Origin: Mortierella sp. BCC40632
Lineage: Eukaryota > Mortierellomycota > Mortierellomycetes > Mortierellales > Mortierellaceae
Direction: 5' to 3'
Assembly (NCBI GenBank): GCA_011634665.1
Contig: WAEK01000005.1
Coordinates: 2,179,001-2,243,000 of the forward strand
DNA length: 64,000 nucleotides
How positions within the stretch are numbered: position 1 is the stretch's first letter; each line of letters starts with the position of its first letter. Positions 1 to 12,320 of this stretch are shown here, piece after piece. The notes under the pieces are model-generated. The model was given only the letters and a program-made list of their open reading frames with translations. It ran no database searches and was not told where the DNA came from. The translations under genes were made by a program, and so were the position numbers.

Positions 1-2881
1 TAGACAGAAAGGATCACTTGCGCAAATGCGCTCTTCCGTAGAGATGAGACGTTGTTGAAAGCAGCAAATTCAGCTCTTCTCTCTCCCACTTATAGTATAG
101 TAAAAGTGAATAGAGCTTGAGAGAAGGGGCTACACAATGAGACTCCTCTGCTCCGAAAAAGAAAAAAATGCTTGTGGTGCATCCCTTCTCCCAAACAAGA
201 AGCTTCTCTATCAACGTGTAAACAGATTAAAGTTGAGGGTGTTGGTTCTTCGCTGCTTTGTTGATTCTTTGCCTCAGACACTACTAGAGATACCCCGGTT
301 ATGGTAGGTGGTAGTGGCGATGATGAGAAGGAAGAAGATTCAAGAAAACTTTGTTATTTCAAGTCCGAAATGTTGGGGAGCGAGAAAGGCATACAGAAGG
401 CGCCAGTGTTGCCGAAGAAGCAACAGGAGGATCTCCTGCTTCGGCATTGCCAGTGGTCGGACACTCAAGGGTTGTTTACCATGACTATTTTCACTTTTTC
501 AGCACTGACCTTTTCGTCCCACTCGAACTCAACATGGAATTGAATTAAGCCTCATGGAATGAGCATGAAAATGAGCCCCACCGATATTTTTTGAGAATAA
601 CCATGGGCTGCTTCTTCCCTTATTCCTCTAGCTAGAGAGAAGGGAAATCTTGTTGATAAAGGCCCATCAAGGCGCATTGAACCTTTTAGTCCGAGCCTTA
701 TTCTCCTCCATTGCAGATGGATCATAGATACATGGGCCCGGACTACTGCCTTTTCTATGCCGAATCGGGAGGTAGAGTGTCCAACCATAGGCAAGTCTAG
801 CCCATGGTAAAGAGAGAAGGTTACCCAAAACCAAGGAGCAAGGGGAGAAAGTCCCCACGGCTAAAGTCAAAGGGGCTAGACGTCCACGCTCCCTTGCTTG
901 CTGCCCTTCACGCCTTTATGGATGGCTAGCATTGTCTGGATGGATTAGGATGAGGCACAATCCCGACTCACATGGTCCAAGTCACAGTAGGAGACGTCTT
1001 CCTAGACATAACGACGCGTCTCCATCCCGTCTTTCCTTTCACTCTTTGATCTCTTATACTGGAGACGGCTAATGCGCGTGCGCAGGCCTTAGTTGTCTGA
1101 GAGAAAGAGTACTACTGTCTGTGCTCATTCTATTCTATCGTATTCGGTTTCACGACGCGTTCAAAGAAGGGTTACAAACGCACCCCTTGGATATCCCTTT
1201 CCTCAGTTCTCTCAAGTCCCTCAAACCTCGAAACTCGTTTTTTTTGCTGGCTTCCAAATCGAGACCGACGACCTTCTGCTGCCCCAAAAAAAAAAAAAAG
1301 AGATAGAGAGAGAGAGAGAAAACGTCGAGTTCCAACTCAAGGTACTTGCGACTTTCTCATACCCCACCCCTCAACCTCGACTCTCTCCCTCTCCTCGGGC
1401 TCCTCGTGAATCGCGTCCAAAGGCGACGTGTACTCGATGTCATTGAAAATCATAGTCGAATGCAACTCCTTAGCGCCCTTCACCTGCAGGCCCTCTTCCC
1501 TTTCACTCACACGGTCGGTCTCGTTGGTTCAGGTGAGAAACAACAGGAAGGAAAGAGATGCCTCTTGCTCCCCTTTGCTCTCCACCCTGCAAACCCTTCT
1601 TCCAGTCGCCTCCTCTCTCCCTCTTTCTCTTGTTCTCTCGCATCCCTTTTGGGCCCACAGTCCTCTTGACCATCTCCCAACTGCTGTGTCCCGAACACAG
1701 AGCTATGTCCACGCTTGTTTATTTGCACGTTACAACCCTATTCTAATCTCTTCTCATGTAGGAAAGATTGAGGTTCATTCAATTGAATGGGCATGATGGG
1801 ACACCGTACCAAAGATGCAGCCTGAATATAGGTCGTGAGGAGGAGAGTAACATATACAGTAGTCAAACCAATTGATACAATATTAACCCCCACCCCCTCT
1901 CCCTCAAAGCTCTTTTTTTTTTTTTTTTTTCTTCACAAATATAAAAGCGTCCCTCCATTCCCTGGACTTTCTAGCTTTCCTCATTCCATCATCCACTCTC
2001 TTATCTCTTCTCATAGCCAGTGGTCTTCTAGATTTGTCCTTAGCCTCACCACCTATTGACTTTTATCCCCTCTCTTCTCTGAAGTTACCAGTCATCAATA
2101 TCACTCTCCTGCAAGCCTCGGCTCCTCTCCTTCAACAAAACCTGCAATTTACGCTCGCCTTCTCTGGCTTCCGTGGTTCGACCCTCTCGAGCTCCATTTC
2201 CCTGCTGGAACACACTGCGGGGCAAAACTTTGGTTTCGGTTCCCACTGATACTTCTCTCAAAGCACTAAAGCCACTCAGGTAATGCCTACCCTACCCCAA
2301 TCGCACTGGGTCTGGACTGTCGATTTTAACGCCTTGACTAAAAGCACCGTGCGCCTGTGAGCCAACAGCCAAGGTGTCCCCCCCTTCCTCTTCTCCATCC
2401 CCTACCCGATGCCCAGGCTCCTACTGGCGCTGAGAGCAGATGGAAAACTAGTTTTCGCATTCTCCATGCTAATAGTGACACTTGCGAACCCCTGTTTCTG
2501 ATTTCACTTGCATTAATTAGGCTGCATTGTGCAGAAGAGGAAAAAAAAACTAAATCAGGCTCCGTTACCTTGGAATCCATCCCCTGAAAATCAAGGACGT
2601 GCACACCCTTTCTTTCTTCAAGTAGTTATTCAATCTCGCTCGCATACACATACATACACGCGCAGACGCATATTGTTCCTGCCCTTCTCTTTCTCTCTTT
2701 CTCTTTCTCTCTCTCTGTCTCTCTGTCTCTCTCTCTCTCTCTCTTCCTCTCTCTTCCCTTTTCATTCTCTACTTTCTTCCTTCCATCCAGGCTCACTGTT
2801 TCCTCTCCTTCCCTTTCGAGCCCTCAATACCCCTACATCCATACTCCAAACAGTAGCTCTTTTTGAAATCAACAGCACAAA
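1..2881. other. Gene-free upstream region of the 2OG oxygenase
   Basis: No reading frame here has protein-like composition. The sequence becomes increasingly pyrimidine-rich toward 2881, with a T run near 1914-1930 and a CT-repeat block near 2694-2756, as expected for the promoter and leader of the gene starting at 2882. A short A run followed by GA repeats sits at about 1287-1320. An intron in the 5' leader cannot be excluded, because several GTGAG and CAG sites occur. Confidence 0.5.
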
Positions 2882-3294
2882 ATGTCGTCAACAGTGCACG
2901 GATCCTGCAATGCTATCCTTCCTCTTGCCGCCAATAAGGCTTTGCTCCACACCACTCAAACCAAGTGCAATATCCAAGTCAAGACTTTGTCTCTTCAAGA
3001 CTATCTTTGCGAAAAGACTCGACCCGAGTTCCTCCGTGAGATGCGAGAATCCCTGATCGAGATTGGAACCTTTTATATCAAAGACCATGGCGTCCCGACT
3101 GATCTCGAGACCGAGGCCATGCAAGTGGTTCGAGACTACTTCGCCCTGTCCCTTGAGGAGAAGAAGAAGATGTTGATCGGAAATAGCCGACACTTTCGTG
3201 GCTACAAACTCATTGGTATGTCATCCCTATCCACTTTCTTCTTTTTTTTTTTTTTTCCTTCTCCTCTTTCGCTCTTCCACATTCCTGGTCGGGC

Positions 3295-3363
<69 letters not shown>

Positions 3364-4574
3364 AAAGGAACAACCCGCACAAAGTTTAGGAGGAGAGAAC
3401 AGTTGCATCCCCTCCTTTTCCATCTCTTTCTTCTGTCTCCGCTCTATCCCTTTTTTTCCTTTTTTTTTTTTTTTTTTATTTTTTCGTTGCTCGTGCACAA
3501 ACTGTGCAGGACGTGCTAACAACACGACGTCAAGTCGCTCAAATGGCATCTGACCATATTTGGATACAGCCCAGCAGTCTCCCCCTCTTTCCTTACTCCT
3601 CACTCACAAAGTCTTTTTTACATTATCTTTTTCTAACCTCCTCAATAGGCGAAGAATTCACCAACAACCAAGTAGACCATCGCGAACAGCTTCAGTTCGC
3701 TCCTGAACGATCCAAACTCGAGAATTTTGTCCCAACCGTCTCTCAAGACTACGAGGGACTCCAGGGTCCCAATCAATGGCCCGCCACTACTCTTGAACTC
3801 CTCCCTCGATTCAAGCCCTGTATCCTCGAATTTATGGATCAACTCGAAATCCTTTCTCAACACTTGATGGAGGCCGTTGCCCTTTCACTAGATCTTGAGG
3901 CTTCCTACTTTCGAGATCTCTTTGGTGCTGATCCTTACTACCGCCTCAAGTGTGCCAAGTATCCTTCGATCCCCTCGGAGAAGGGGGCCAAGATCGGATG
4001 CGGAGCTCACAAGGACACTGGTTTCTTGACTGTTCTTCTCCAAGACATGGTGGGAGGTCTTCAGGGTCAGGACCCAGTCTCAGGTGAATGGATGGATACC
4101 AAACCCATTCCCGGGACCTTTATTGTGACCATGGGCGAGTCTGTTGAACGCCTGACTGGCGGTTTGTATCATGCAACGGTTCATCGCGTCTTGAACAACA
4201 CCTCGGGTCGTGACCGATATAGTATCCCCTTTTTTTTCGATCCTACATTGGACGCAAGAATCCCTCATCAACTACCCAAGAGACGCACAGACCAGGGCAA
4301 GGTTCATGGAGAGATGACCAAGTTGGATGAGATGTCGTCTCCACAGGGCACATGGCCTACAATGACCGAATTCGAAAACAGATCTGGGGATATCTCTTCG
4401 GATGAGGATCTTGAGACTTTGGTGGATGCTTTGGATATTCATGATCGACTTTTGCGTCGATCTTCTTCCTCTTCTACTTCGTCCGTATCGGACACCTGGA
4501 GCAATGGTGACCATATCTTTGAGACTGTTCAGCGTTGTCACCCCGAAGTTTACTCGCGCTGGTATACCCAATAG
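2882..4574 (+). CDS. 2-oxoglutarate/Fe(II)-dependent oxygenase, isopenicillin N synthase-like
   Basis: Predicted 419-residue enzyme from two exons, 2882-3215 and 3649-4574. The 433-bp intron has donor GTATGT, a CTAAC branch site near 3634 and acceptor AATAG. The N-terminal half matches the DIOX_N region (IEIGTFYIKDHGVP, then RGYKLIGEEF across the splice, EQLQFAPE). The catalytic core has the HxD pair at His232/Asp234 (GAHKDTGFLTVLLQD), the distal His290 (ATVHRVLNN) and the 2-oxoglutarate-binding Arg301-x-Ser303 (RYSIPFFF). All three iron ligands are therefore present. The family oxidises small molecules (hydroxylation, desaturation, ring closure) in the cytosol; the substrate cannot be read from sequence. 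About 85 residues rich in Ser and acidic residues separate the core from the usual terminal helix (VQRCHPEVYSRWY). No biosynthetic cluster surrounds the gene. Confidence 0.9.
3297..3360 (+). repeat. (GA)n microsatellite inside the oxygenase intron
   Basis: About 30 GA units lie within the 3216-3648 intron, downstream of a T run at 3240-3256. The repeat makes Glu-Arg ORFs in two frames that are not genes. A T-rich tract near 3460-3485 precedes the acceptor. Confidence 0.95.
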
Positions 4575-5472
4575 GTTTTAGCATTAGCATTATCTCCCGC
4601 CTTCTTTTTTAAGAGTTGACATAGCGAAATACCCCCTCATCTCAATTAATCATATGGCTATTCAAACATCTTAAACACCTTTTATCATCTTGTCATTGTA
4701 GTATGTGAAAATATTCCTATTTTTTTTTTTTTATCGGTCGCCAATCGCGTCCTATAGAAATTCATTCGTCCCTCTTGCGATTGGGCGATTTATATCCACC
4801 AAAAGACCATTTGGTGAAAAGGCCTCGTCGCTAAAAGTCCAGAGAGTCCTCTTTTGAACTCGTCGTTTGTTGGACTCGAGATTCCTTTTTTCATAAGTGT
4901 TTACCCAAGGTCATTGATGAAGGGAGGAACTTGTAAATCTCTCCTTCAGCATCTCATCAAGCATAACCACAGTAAGGCTATTACCGCGGTTAAATAGACT
5001 AGGACGCACACCTTCTCTGGCCTTCCCAAGTGAATGACCGAGTTGACGCGTTTCCGTAGGGGGGGTTTTTTTTTCGACTCCCTCCCCACTCCAATAAGAC
5101 TCACTCGGGTTTCCCTCCAACCCCTGCATACTAGTCAGAATACCCAGTCAAAGAAAGTGGAACCAGGAAACTTCTCCCCCCCCCCCTCTCTTCCTCACTT
5201 TCTTATAGTCGTCGCGTCCTTTACCCAGATTTGGTAGATCTCTACAGAGCGGGCCAAATTGGCTACTAGGATTTCCGACCACCTAAAGGCGGACGGAAAT
5301 AAAAGAAAAAGAAAAAGAAAAAAAAAAAAGATCCGACGACTGAAGGTTCTGGTAATGCAATTTTCTTCTTTTTTTTTTGGAGATTCTTTTTGATTGGTTT
5401 TTTTGTTTGATTGTGAATGTATTCGTTCCCAAGGCAACAAAATCCTCTGTTCTTTTTTTATTCTGCTCTCGT
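4575..5472. other. Convergent intergenic region between oxygenase and eL18
   Basis: This stretch holds the 3' ends of two converging genes. It contains T runs (4721-4732, 5067-5074) and an A-rich stretch at 5302-5330. I see no gene and no canonical AATAAA close to either stop codon. Confidence 0.5.
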
Positions 5473-6668
5473 TTAAGCCTTGAAGCCACGCGAGGCACGA
5501 CGACCACGGGCCTTCTCGAACTTGCGACCCTTGGAGCGGACATAGGGCTTGGCGTGCTTGCCGGGGCCCATGCCGAAGTGCTTAACGGCCTCACGGGTGT
5601 TCTTCTTGCCACGGAGCAAGACGGTGTTGGCACCAGTGGGGGCACGGAGGGCAAGCTGGTCAAAGGTGATGACCTCACCACCAGCCTTCACAATGCGGGC
5701 CTTGGCAGTCTTGGTGATGCGAAGGCAGGCCAACGACAACTTGGGGACCTCCAAGAGGCGGTTGTCATCGGTGACGGTGCCAACAACAACGGCGATCTTG
5801 CCATCCTTACCCTTCATGTTGCGGGCAATGCGGGAGACCGAAACGGGGGGACGGTTGACACGCGACATAAAGAGACGCTTCAAGATGACCTTGTTGAAGG
5901 CAGAGTCCGTGCGGCGAGCGAGGAATCTGTAGAGCTGTGAGCATGAAGAGTCGTTCAGAGAGAGAAAGAAAGATGGTGAGCTACTAGAAGAGGGGAAGTG
6001 TTTTCCTTTTTTTTTTCTGCAGGTGATATTTGGTCGTTGTTTGTTCAAGACTGAGCAAAAATATTTCATTGGTAATCGAGTCGATGGCTGGTGTTGATTC
6101 AATGCTGCAATCAAAGGGCGAAGGAGGCCACATCCAGAAAGAAATGGTTGCCAAGAACTCAATTGCTCATTCATAGCAAGGCGCTTGTTCCTCCATTGAT
6201 CCCCTCTCTGACCCTAACCAAAAGACCACCCTCATTGAGTGATCTTGAAGCGTGTCAATCCAGAGAGTTCCGACGAGGAGAGTTGAGTCCTGCAATAGCA
6301 ATGATTTGCCTGCAGTTGTTGAGAAAGAGCGCCAGAAGGAACATCGTCTACTGGATGTCGAAGGGAGGTGAATATCCCTGAGGAGAGAAAGAGAGCGGTA
6401 GCCCGCTTTTTTTTTTTTTTTTTTTTCAAACCCTCTGTGGCAGGTTTTTTATGTTGATAGTGCTGTTATTGTCGGCGGGACAAGGTGTTGCCCAAATAAA
6501 TGATGTATGCGGGAAATCCTGCAAAGAGTTCCTGTCTCTTCTCCTGTTGAGACCATGAACGCGGCCCTGTTGTGTTCATACCTTGACAAGCAACAACAGG
6601 TAGACATCCTCGGACTTGGGAGCCTGACGGTTCTTGTTGCGAACGTGGTGCTTCTTAATGTCAATACC
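5473..6668 (-). CDS. RPL18: 60S ribosomal protein eL18 (partial: ATG exon not fixed)
   Basis: Large-subunit ribosomal protein eL18. Two coding exons are clear on the minus strand: 6668-6582 (29 codons, starting [20 protein letters not shown]) and 5934-5473 (153 codons, from [16 protein letters not shown] to [12 protein letters not shown]). They join across a 647-bp intron (donor GTATGA, acceptor CTCACAG). The family starts Met-Gly-Ile-Asp, but Gly is directly preceded by a splice acceptor (TTTATAG). The initiator ATG must therefore sit in its own upstream exon, giving 183 residues in total, slightly short of the usual 186-188. Candidate ATG|GT sites are near 7338-7340 (CAAAATG|GTACTG) and near 7491-7493 (AAAGATG|GTATGG). 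Codon choice is strongly biased (GCC, GTC, AAG), as in highly expressed genes. Confidence 0.93.
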
Positions 6669-9600
6669 CTATAAATTGATTAGGATGAAAGAACAGATGG
6701 ATGTTGCAACGCATGAGTATCTTCCTCTAGTCATGTGTGTATGATCTGATCGATTCTCTCCCCCCTTTTCCCTCAATGTTGCCTCCATGGACGTATCCTT
6801 GTCATGATCTCTTTTTTGTCAGCTTTTCTTCTAGGATCGGAATCATTGACAATCTGCTTGCTTCCTGACTCCCTCTCAATGATTGAATCGTTGCATCCAT
6901 CAGCCCCATCAGCAGCAGACAGTCGAACTAGGTGGTCGATGAAAGATGTCATTGTCGACTAGAACTGCTCAGCATAAAAAAAGAGAGTCGATTGACCAAG
7001 ATGTCGAGATCAGATCTCTCATTCTCTTTGCCTGACAATTCAGGGTGCATCTTGTTGATGGAATGATGATAGACCGTTCCGAGTCCATGAGATGATTGAC
7101 ATTGGGTTTTGCTGGGTTGCCCGAAATCGTCTCCAACATCTCTTTTGTGTCGATGATCCTGATAAAGCATGACGACGACATGCCTGATGGATGAATGGTG
7201 GTGACAGCAGTAGCAGTAGCAATGGTAACAGTGTCCTGTCCACAAGATAGATCGATGGATGCATACACCTCCCCATAGGAAGGATATGGATACATGGGGC
7301 AATCCCTTTTCCCCCCCATTCAGGTCACTATCGCAGTACCATTTTGACGATGAACTTTTAGAGGAAGAACTCGAAAAACACCTCCGCCTGCCAGAATTAA
7401 ATTTGCCCTCTCTCTCCATTTCATCACGTGCACTAGTCTGGGTCATACCGACTTTCAATGAACGCACACCAGCTTTGCCACTCTCCATACCATCTTTGTC
7501 CATACTTCTTTCCACCCACTCTCTCCTCACTAGTACCACCTCACTTTTCACATTTCAATTTTTGTTTCTCGTCTTCACCTCTCACTTTTCACACTCACTT
7601 TCTTCTCCGGCCCTCCCTTGGCCATACCCACAATCCTCTCCATCGTCAACACTACAACTTCAGTGCATATTGATGCTACACATACTTTTCAGGTATCCGA
7701 GCGACTTTTGAGAAACTCCCTGGGGTAGTCAAGTCGAAGTAGGAGTCGAGTCTTCGATTGCAAACTTGGGGCTGCTCAAGTCAGTCATTATCTACATTGA
7801 CAGAGTACCCCCTGAAGGAAAAGAAAGAAAAAAACGATAAAAGAGTAACAAGACAAGGCCAAGTCCTCGAACGAACAAGGAGCTGTATTGGCACTTTTAA
7901 ACAAAGAATACAGGATCAAAAGCGCTTAGAAGGGCATCACTTTTTTTTTTTTTTTTTGTACTGATATTCTTGACTTTTGCCTTGGTATTTCACTTGTCCA
8001 ATACCAGACCGACTTGACTTTACCTTGAACATGCGAAAAAAAAAAAAAAAAAAAAATAGACAGTTGTCGATTGGAAACAAATGCTGCAATCCTGTCTGAT
8101 TTTGATAATACCTGGCTCTAATTGGTCTCTAAACACACGACCAAAAGACCATCAATCCAATTATTCGCGTCAATTGATCAGAGATTTCTAAACTTGTCTG
8201 GTTATATCTAGATCATGACAAGGTCGAAAAAGAAAGAAAATATATCAAGGCCAGTGTGCGTGTGTTTTTTTTTTACTACTCTATCCTCCAACTCCTGAAT
8301 TTCAAGACCAAGGAGTTAAAGTCGGTCAGATTTCAGACGTCCTGACGAGAAACACGCTCCTTTCTCATATCACCACAACTATGGGTTGCACAGATGACTT
8401 TTTCTCCGAGGACCAGGAACGTGGTGAAATCAAGAGAGGACTTCAATCAACTTTGGGAGGAGAGGAGGAGGGGAGTGCGAGGGATTTAAGCCTGAGGAAA
8501 TCGCGGCTGGGTAAGTTTTCACGGTCGGTGCTTGCACCCTCTTACCAAAGCATAGAAGACTGGATTCCTGACGAAGAGGAGAGGGAGAAGAAACAAAATA
8601 AAGTCCAAAACCGAGGATGTGGGAATGGGTGCTGATAAAGAAATGGGTATGGAGGTGGAGGTAGAGGTGGAGATGGGTTTTGAGGAAAAGAAGAGCAAGA
8701 CCAAGAACAAAGAATCACCTCCCGTCCAAGTTTCTCAACTGTTACCAGCCTAACTTCAAGTACCGCTGATGGTCCGAGCTTAAAAAAAAAAAAAAAAAAA
8801 GCAGGAAAGAGTCTACTCCTGGTGCTATTAGTGAGTGAGATGGAGAGCCGGTTGCCATAGAAGGTCATGTATCCAAGATTAGCGAGAAAGTTACCAAGGA
8901 ACGATACGAATCGTTTTAAAACGATAACCAACAGGACAATTCTGGAAAAGCTGTGTATGGGAGGAAAAAAAAAAAAGGGAAGCTCAAGAAAGAATTCTAC
9001 CACTTGGGTGAAGATATTGGATCGATCGACTGCAGCCAAGAGAGAGGTCGAAAATATGGCCATCTTTGAGATCTGTCTAGATATACTCTAGGTCGAGTAA
9101 TCCACCTATTGTCGATGCATATGTCGTATTTTGTGCAAAAGACAAGTACAGGCAAGGGATGTCGTGGCTGGGCACAACATCGCGAACGGTTCGAGGACAT
9201 CTGGTCAACCACCAGTGGCCCCTTTACCTCCAGCTTCGATATAGTCAAAGGAGGGCACCCTTGGATAGAGAAAATTCTAGTTCAAGCACAGGTGCAAGCA
9301 GCAGGGCCCAGGGTCCTGTAAACAAAAAGATAGACTATAAAATATCATATGTTGGTGTTGTTAGCCAACACCACACAGGTTGAGATTTAGGGGGTGACGA
9401 CACGTCTGTGCATTGTCCTTTACCCAGTATGAGAGAAAGTATCGTTTTTTTTATGAAAATAATAAAAAGTTAAAGAAAGTACGTCAATTTGGGATATCCT
9501 CGGTAACGGTTCAACAACAAGACTATTCTGAATGGTATCTTGGCCAAGATGGGTCCTCTTTCACTATTATTCTCGTGAGATGGGTCTACAATCCCATTTA

Positions 9601-9853
9601 TATGAAGCAGTCGAGTCCTCCAACAGGTGGCCACGAAAAAAAGACAAAATTGATCAAGTTGTGCGGTCGCAGGGTTGGTTGTTTGGTTATATATCCTCAG
9701 AATCTGGTCAAAACGACTTTAGAGAGCTCTCTCTATCAATCGGGAAAGATAGTCAAGTCAAGCATATAAAAAAAATTAGAATCACTCGAGATAGAAACAG
9801 TTTGCAAGGATCAATAAACAGATACGTAAAAGAATAAAAGAGATGGTACTTAC
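6669..9853. other. Intergenic region upstream of eL18, downstream of BFR1
   Basis: The left part (to about 7500) should contain the eL18 first intron, ATG exon and promoter. A TCACGTGCA E-box-like site lies near 7425-7433. The rest has A/T runs (7940-7957, 8037-8056, 8780-8798) and weak short ORFs with no recognisable domain. I see no supported gene between about 7750 and 9750. Confidence 0.45.
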
Positions 9854-11782
9854 AGGCAGTGGCCTCCGAAGCATCAGGCTTCTCAGAGTTGCCGTTGGTC
9901 TCCTCGGCATCGTTCAATGTAAGCTTGGCGATGCGCTCCTCAGCCTTGCGCTTGTTATCGGCAGTGACCTGGGCCTGGTTCTCCAAGAAATACTTCTTCT
10001 TTTCCTGAAGAGCATCCAAAGTCTTTCCAACATCAGCTGGGGAAGCAGGGACGACAACCTTGAGCTCAACCTAATTCAGTAAGGGCAGGCACATCTATTA
10101 GTTAATGCAATGGACATAAAGACAGAGATAGCAATCTCTCGGATCTGTTGATTGTATTTTTCTTACCAACTGCTCGAGAACAGCGAGAGGAAGCTTGAAG
10201 GAGTTGCCGTCAGCCTTCTTCTCCTTGGGACCCTTGCTCTTCTTGGACTTGCCAACAAAGAAGACCTCCTCCTCCTTGTCAGCCTTCTTGGCAAGCATCA
10301 TACCGCTGGGAACGTTAGTCTTGGTGTCAGCCTGGCGAATGTTGGAAGGCGAGGGCTCAGCTGAGGCAGAGGTAGTAGCAGCCTCAGCAATACGCTTCTC
10401 GTCAGTGCTGAACTGGAGCAAGTACTTGTAAACGCTGTCGCAAATCACGATCTCGTTAGAGAAAGCAGGAATCTCGGCAAGCTCACGCTCCTCCTTGGCA
10501 ATGGCAAGACGCTTCTCCTCGAGTTCCTGCTGCTTACGGGCCTTGAACTCCTCACGTCTGTGAGTATGGACCTCCTGTTGGTATTTCTGGTGAGCACGCA
10601 ACTGCTCAAAGTATTCGTCGTTGACAGTCTTCTTAAGCTGGAACTCGGCATCAAGCTCCTTCTGAAGACGGGTGCGCTCATCAAACAAGTCGTTGCGCTT
10701 CTTCCACACCTCGTCCTTTGCCTTGCTGATCTCATCCAGCTGAGCCTGGATGGTGTTGTACTCGGCGCTAAGAGCCTTAGCAGTCTGATCATCGATCGTC
10801 TCACGAAGGGCAGCAATTGCAGCCTTGTCAGCATCGATGGCAGCCTGTTGGACCTGAGAAGTCTCAACAGTCTTCTTGGCCTTCTTCAAGGATGAGATCT
10901 CGGCCAGAATGCGCTTCTCCTCCACAAGCTTCATTGATCCAGACTCGAGCTGCTTCTCCAGCTTGCTGTTGAATTAGTTCCAAAAAGAGGGTTTTTACGA
11001 GAGAAAAAAGGGATCAATCAATCAGTCCCTGGCTATTCACACTTCCAGTCAAAGGCACGTGTCACCACAAACGAAGCCAATCGATCAAAGAGTGAAAAGC
11101 ACTTACGCGACCTGGGCATCAATTGCCTCGGTGGTCTTGAAGGGAAGCTTATCCTGAACGGCCTTCAAGTCAGCAATCTATAAGGAAAAGTGTTGTCGTT
11201 GGTATCCATTGATTAGCGCCTTTTCTATTTTACAAATCAAGATGAGATCATACAACAGGAAAGGGCTCAAAGATAGAAAAAAACCCCTTCTTACCTTCTT
11301 CTTCAAAGAGTTTTGCAAAGCGTTGAGCTGGTCAATCTTGACCTGCTTTCCCTTCTTGTTCTCTGCCTGCTTGTCGCGAAGCTCCTGAAGATGCTTGCGG
11401 AGCGCGGCTCTGGGATCAGCATCATTCTTGCCAGTGACGGAAGCAATCTGCTCCCGAACGGCATTCTAGAGAATGGGTCGGATGAGACATTTCAGGAAGA
11501 TGATGTGAGTACAGAATGCTGAGAGATGACAATAGTGAATCGAGCACTGCCGGTCCTTCACCCGAGCCAGATGAACTGAAGGAAAGGTTCTCCGCCCGAG
11601 ATAATCCAGATGGAGATGTATAGTCGTACCAGGCGAGGACGGATCTTGTCCATGCGCTCCTCGATCTCCTTGATGGTGTCATTCCTCTTCTTCTGATCGG
11701 GCTGAGCGACATAGGTAGGCTTCTTGGCCACGGGGGCGGCGGGAGTAGTGGGAGCAACAGGGGCAGAGGCAGTGACAGACAT
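9854..11782 (-). CDS. BFR1: Bfr1-like nuclear segregation / mRNP protein
   Basis: Homologue of yeast Bfr1, an ER- and polysome-associated RNA-binding coiled-coil protein that acts with Scp160 and whose overexpression confers brefeldin A resistance. Exons on the minus strand are 11782-11630, 11465-11295, 11177-11107, 10965-10167 and 10070-9854, all with GT-AG junctions that keep frame. They encode about 470 residues, matching yeast Bfr1 in length. The N-terminus is Ala/Pro-rich (MSVTASAPVAP), followed by IKEIEERMDKIRPRL. The rest is mostly charged coiled coil, including KRILAEISSLKKAKKTVE and DEVWKKRNDLFDERTRLQKE. The last clear exon ends one base into a codon before GTAAGT. The stop is probably completed by a minute terminal exon, with a possible T|AG junction near 9732. 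The CT-repeat-rich leader lies to the right. Confidence 0.88.
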
Positions 11783-11942
11783 GGCGTGAACGTGGGGGGG
11801 GGGTGGGGTGGAGAGGGGTGAGACGGGAAAAAGAAGAAGAAGAAGAAAGGATGACAGATGGAAGAGGATCGAAGATCGAGCACAGATGAAGTGGGGGGAA
11901 ATAGAGCCTGAGAGAGGCGCGTGGAGTGAGGACAACGAGAGT

Positions 11943-12000
11943 GAACACACACACAGTGGACACACACAGTGGACACACACACAGTGGACACACACAGACA
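11943..12000. repeat. CACA-GTGG minisatellite in the BFR1 leader
   Basis: Three copies of a 13-15 bp unit, (AC)n followed by AGTGG, then a diverged partial copy, located 160-220 bp upstream of the BFR1 start. It is followed at about 12080-12175 by interrupted CT and CA repeats. Confidence 0.9.
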
Positions 12001-12280
12001 CAGGCACCCCGTTGACTTGTCTTCTCTGTCTTTGCCCTCTTTCCTTGCTCATAATCAATCCTACCGGCCTTTCTGCTCACTCACTCACTCTCTCATTCAC
12101 TCTCTCTCTCTTTCTCTCTCATACACAGACACACACTCTCTCTCGCTCTCTCTCTCTCTGTCTGTCTCTGTCTCCCAGGGACCAATCAGATCCTTCCACC
12201 GCCAAGCTGGCCCTATCGCCATAGTTCGTCCTTCTTAGATACCACTTGCTACTGCACCTCCTTCCCCCCTTTCCAACGAA

Positions 12281-12320
12281 CCGGCCGACCAGCCGACCAG
12301 CCAGCCAGCCAGCCAGTCTG
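12281..12320. repeat. CCAG/CCGA tetranucleotide repeat
   Basis: A short tandem array that begins as alternating CCGACCAG and ends as pure CCAG units. It is non-coding and upstream of BFR1. Confidence 0.85.

Noticed and set aside
1093..1796. Overlapping 107-122-codon plus-strand ORFs upstream of the oxygenase
   Set aside because: Pyrimidine-rich leader composition (Ser/Leu/Pro bias), no domain, and no splice connection to the oxygenase start was convincing.
5377..5940. 187-codon plus-strand ORF opposite eL18
   Set aside because: Antisense shadow of a highly biased ribosomal-protein gene.
6949..7711. 200-codon minus-strand and 150-codon plus-strand ORFs upstream of eL18
   Set aside because: They overlap each other and the expected eL18 first intron and promoter, and neither has a recognisable domain or fits as an eL18 N-terminus.
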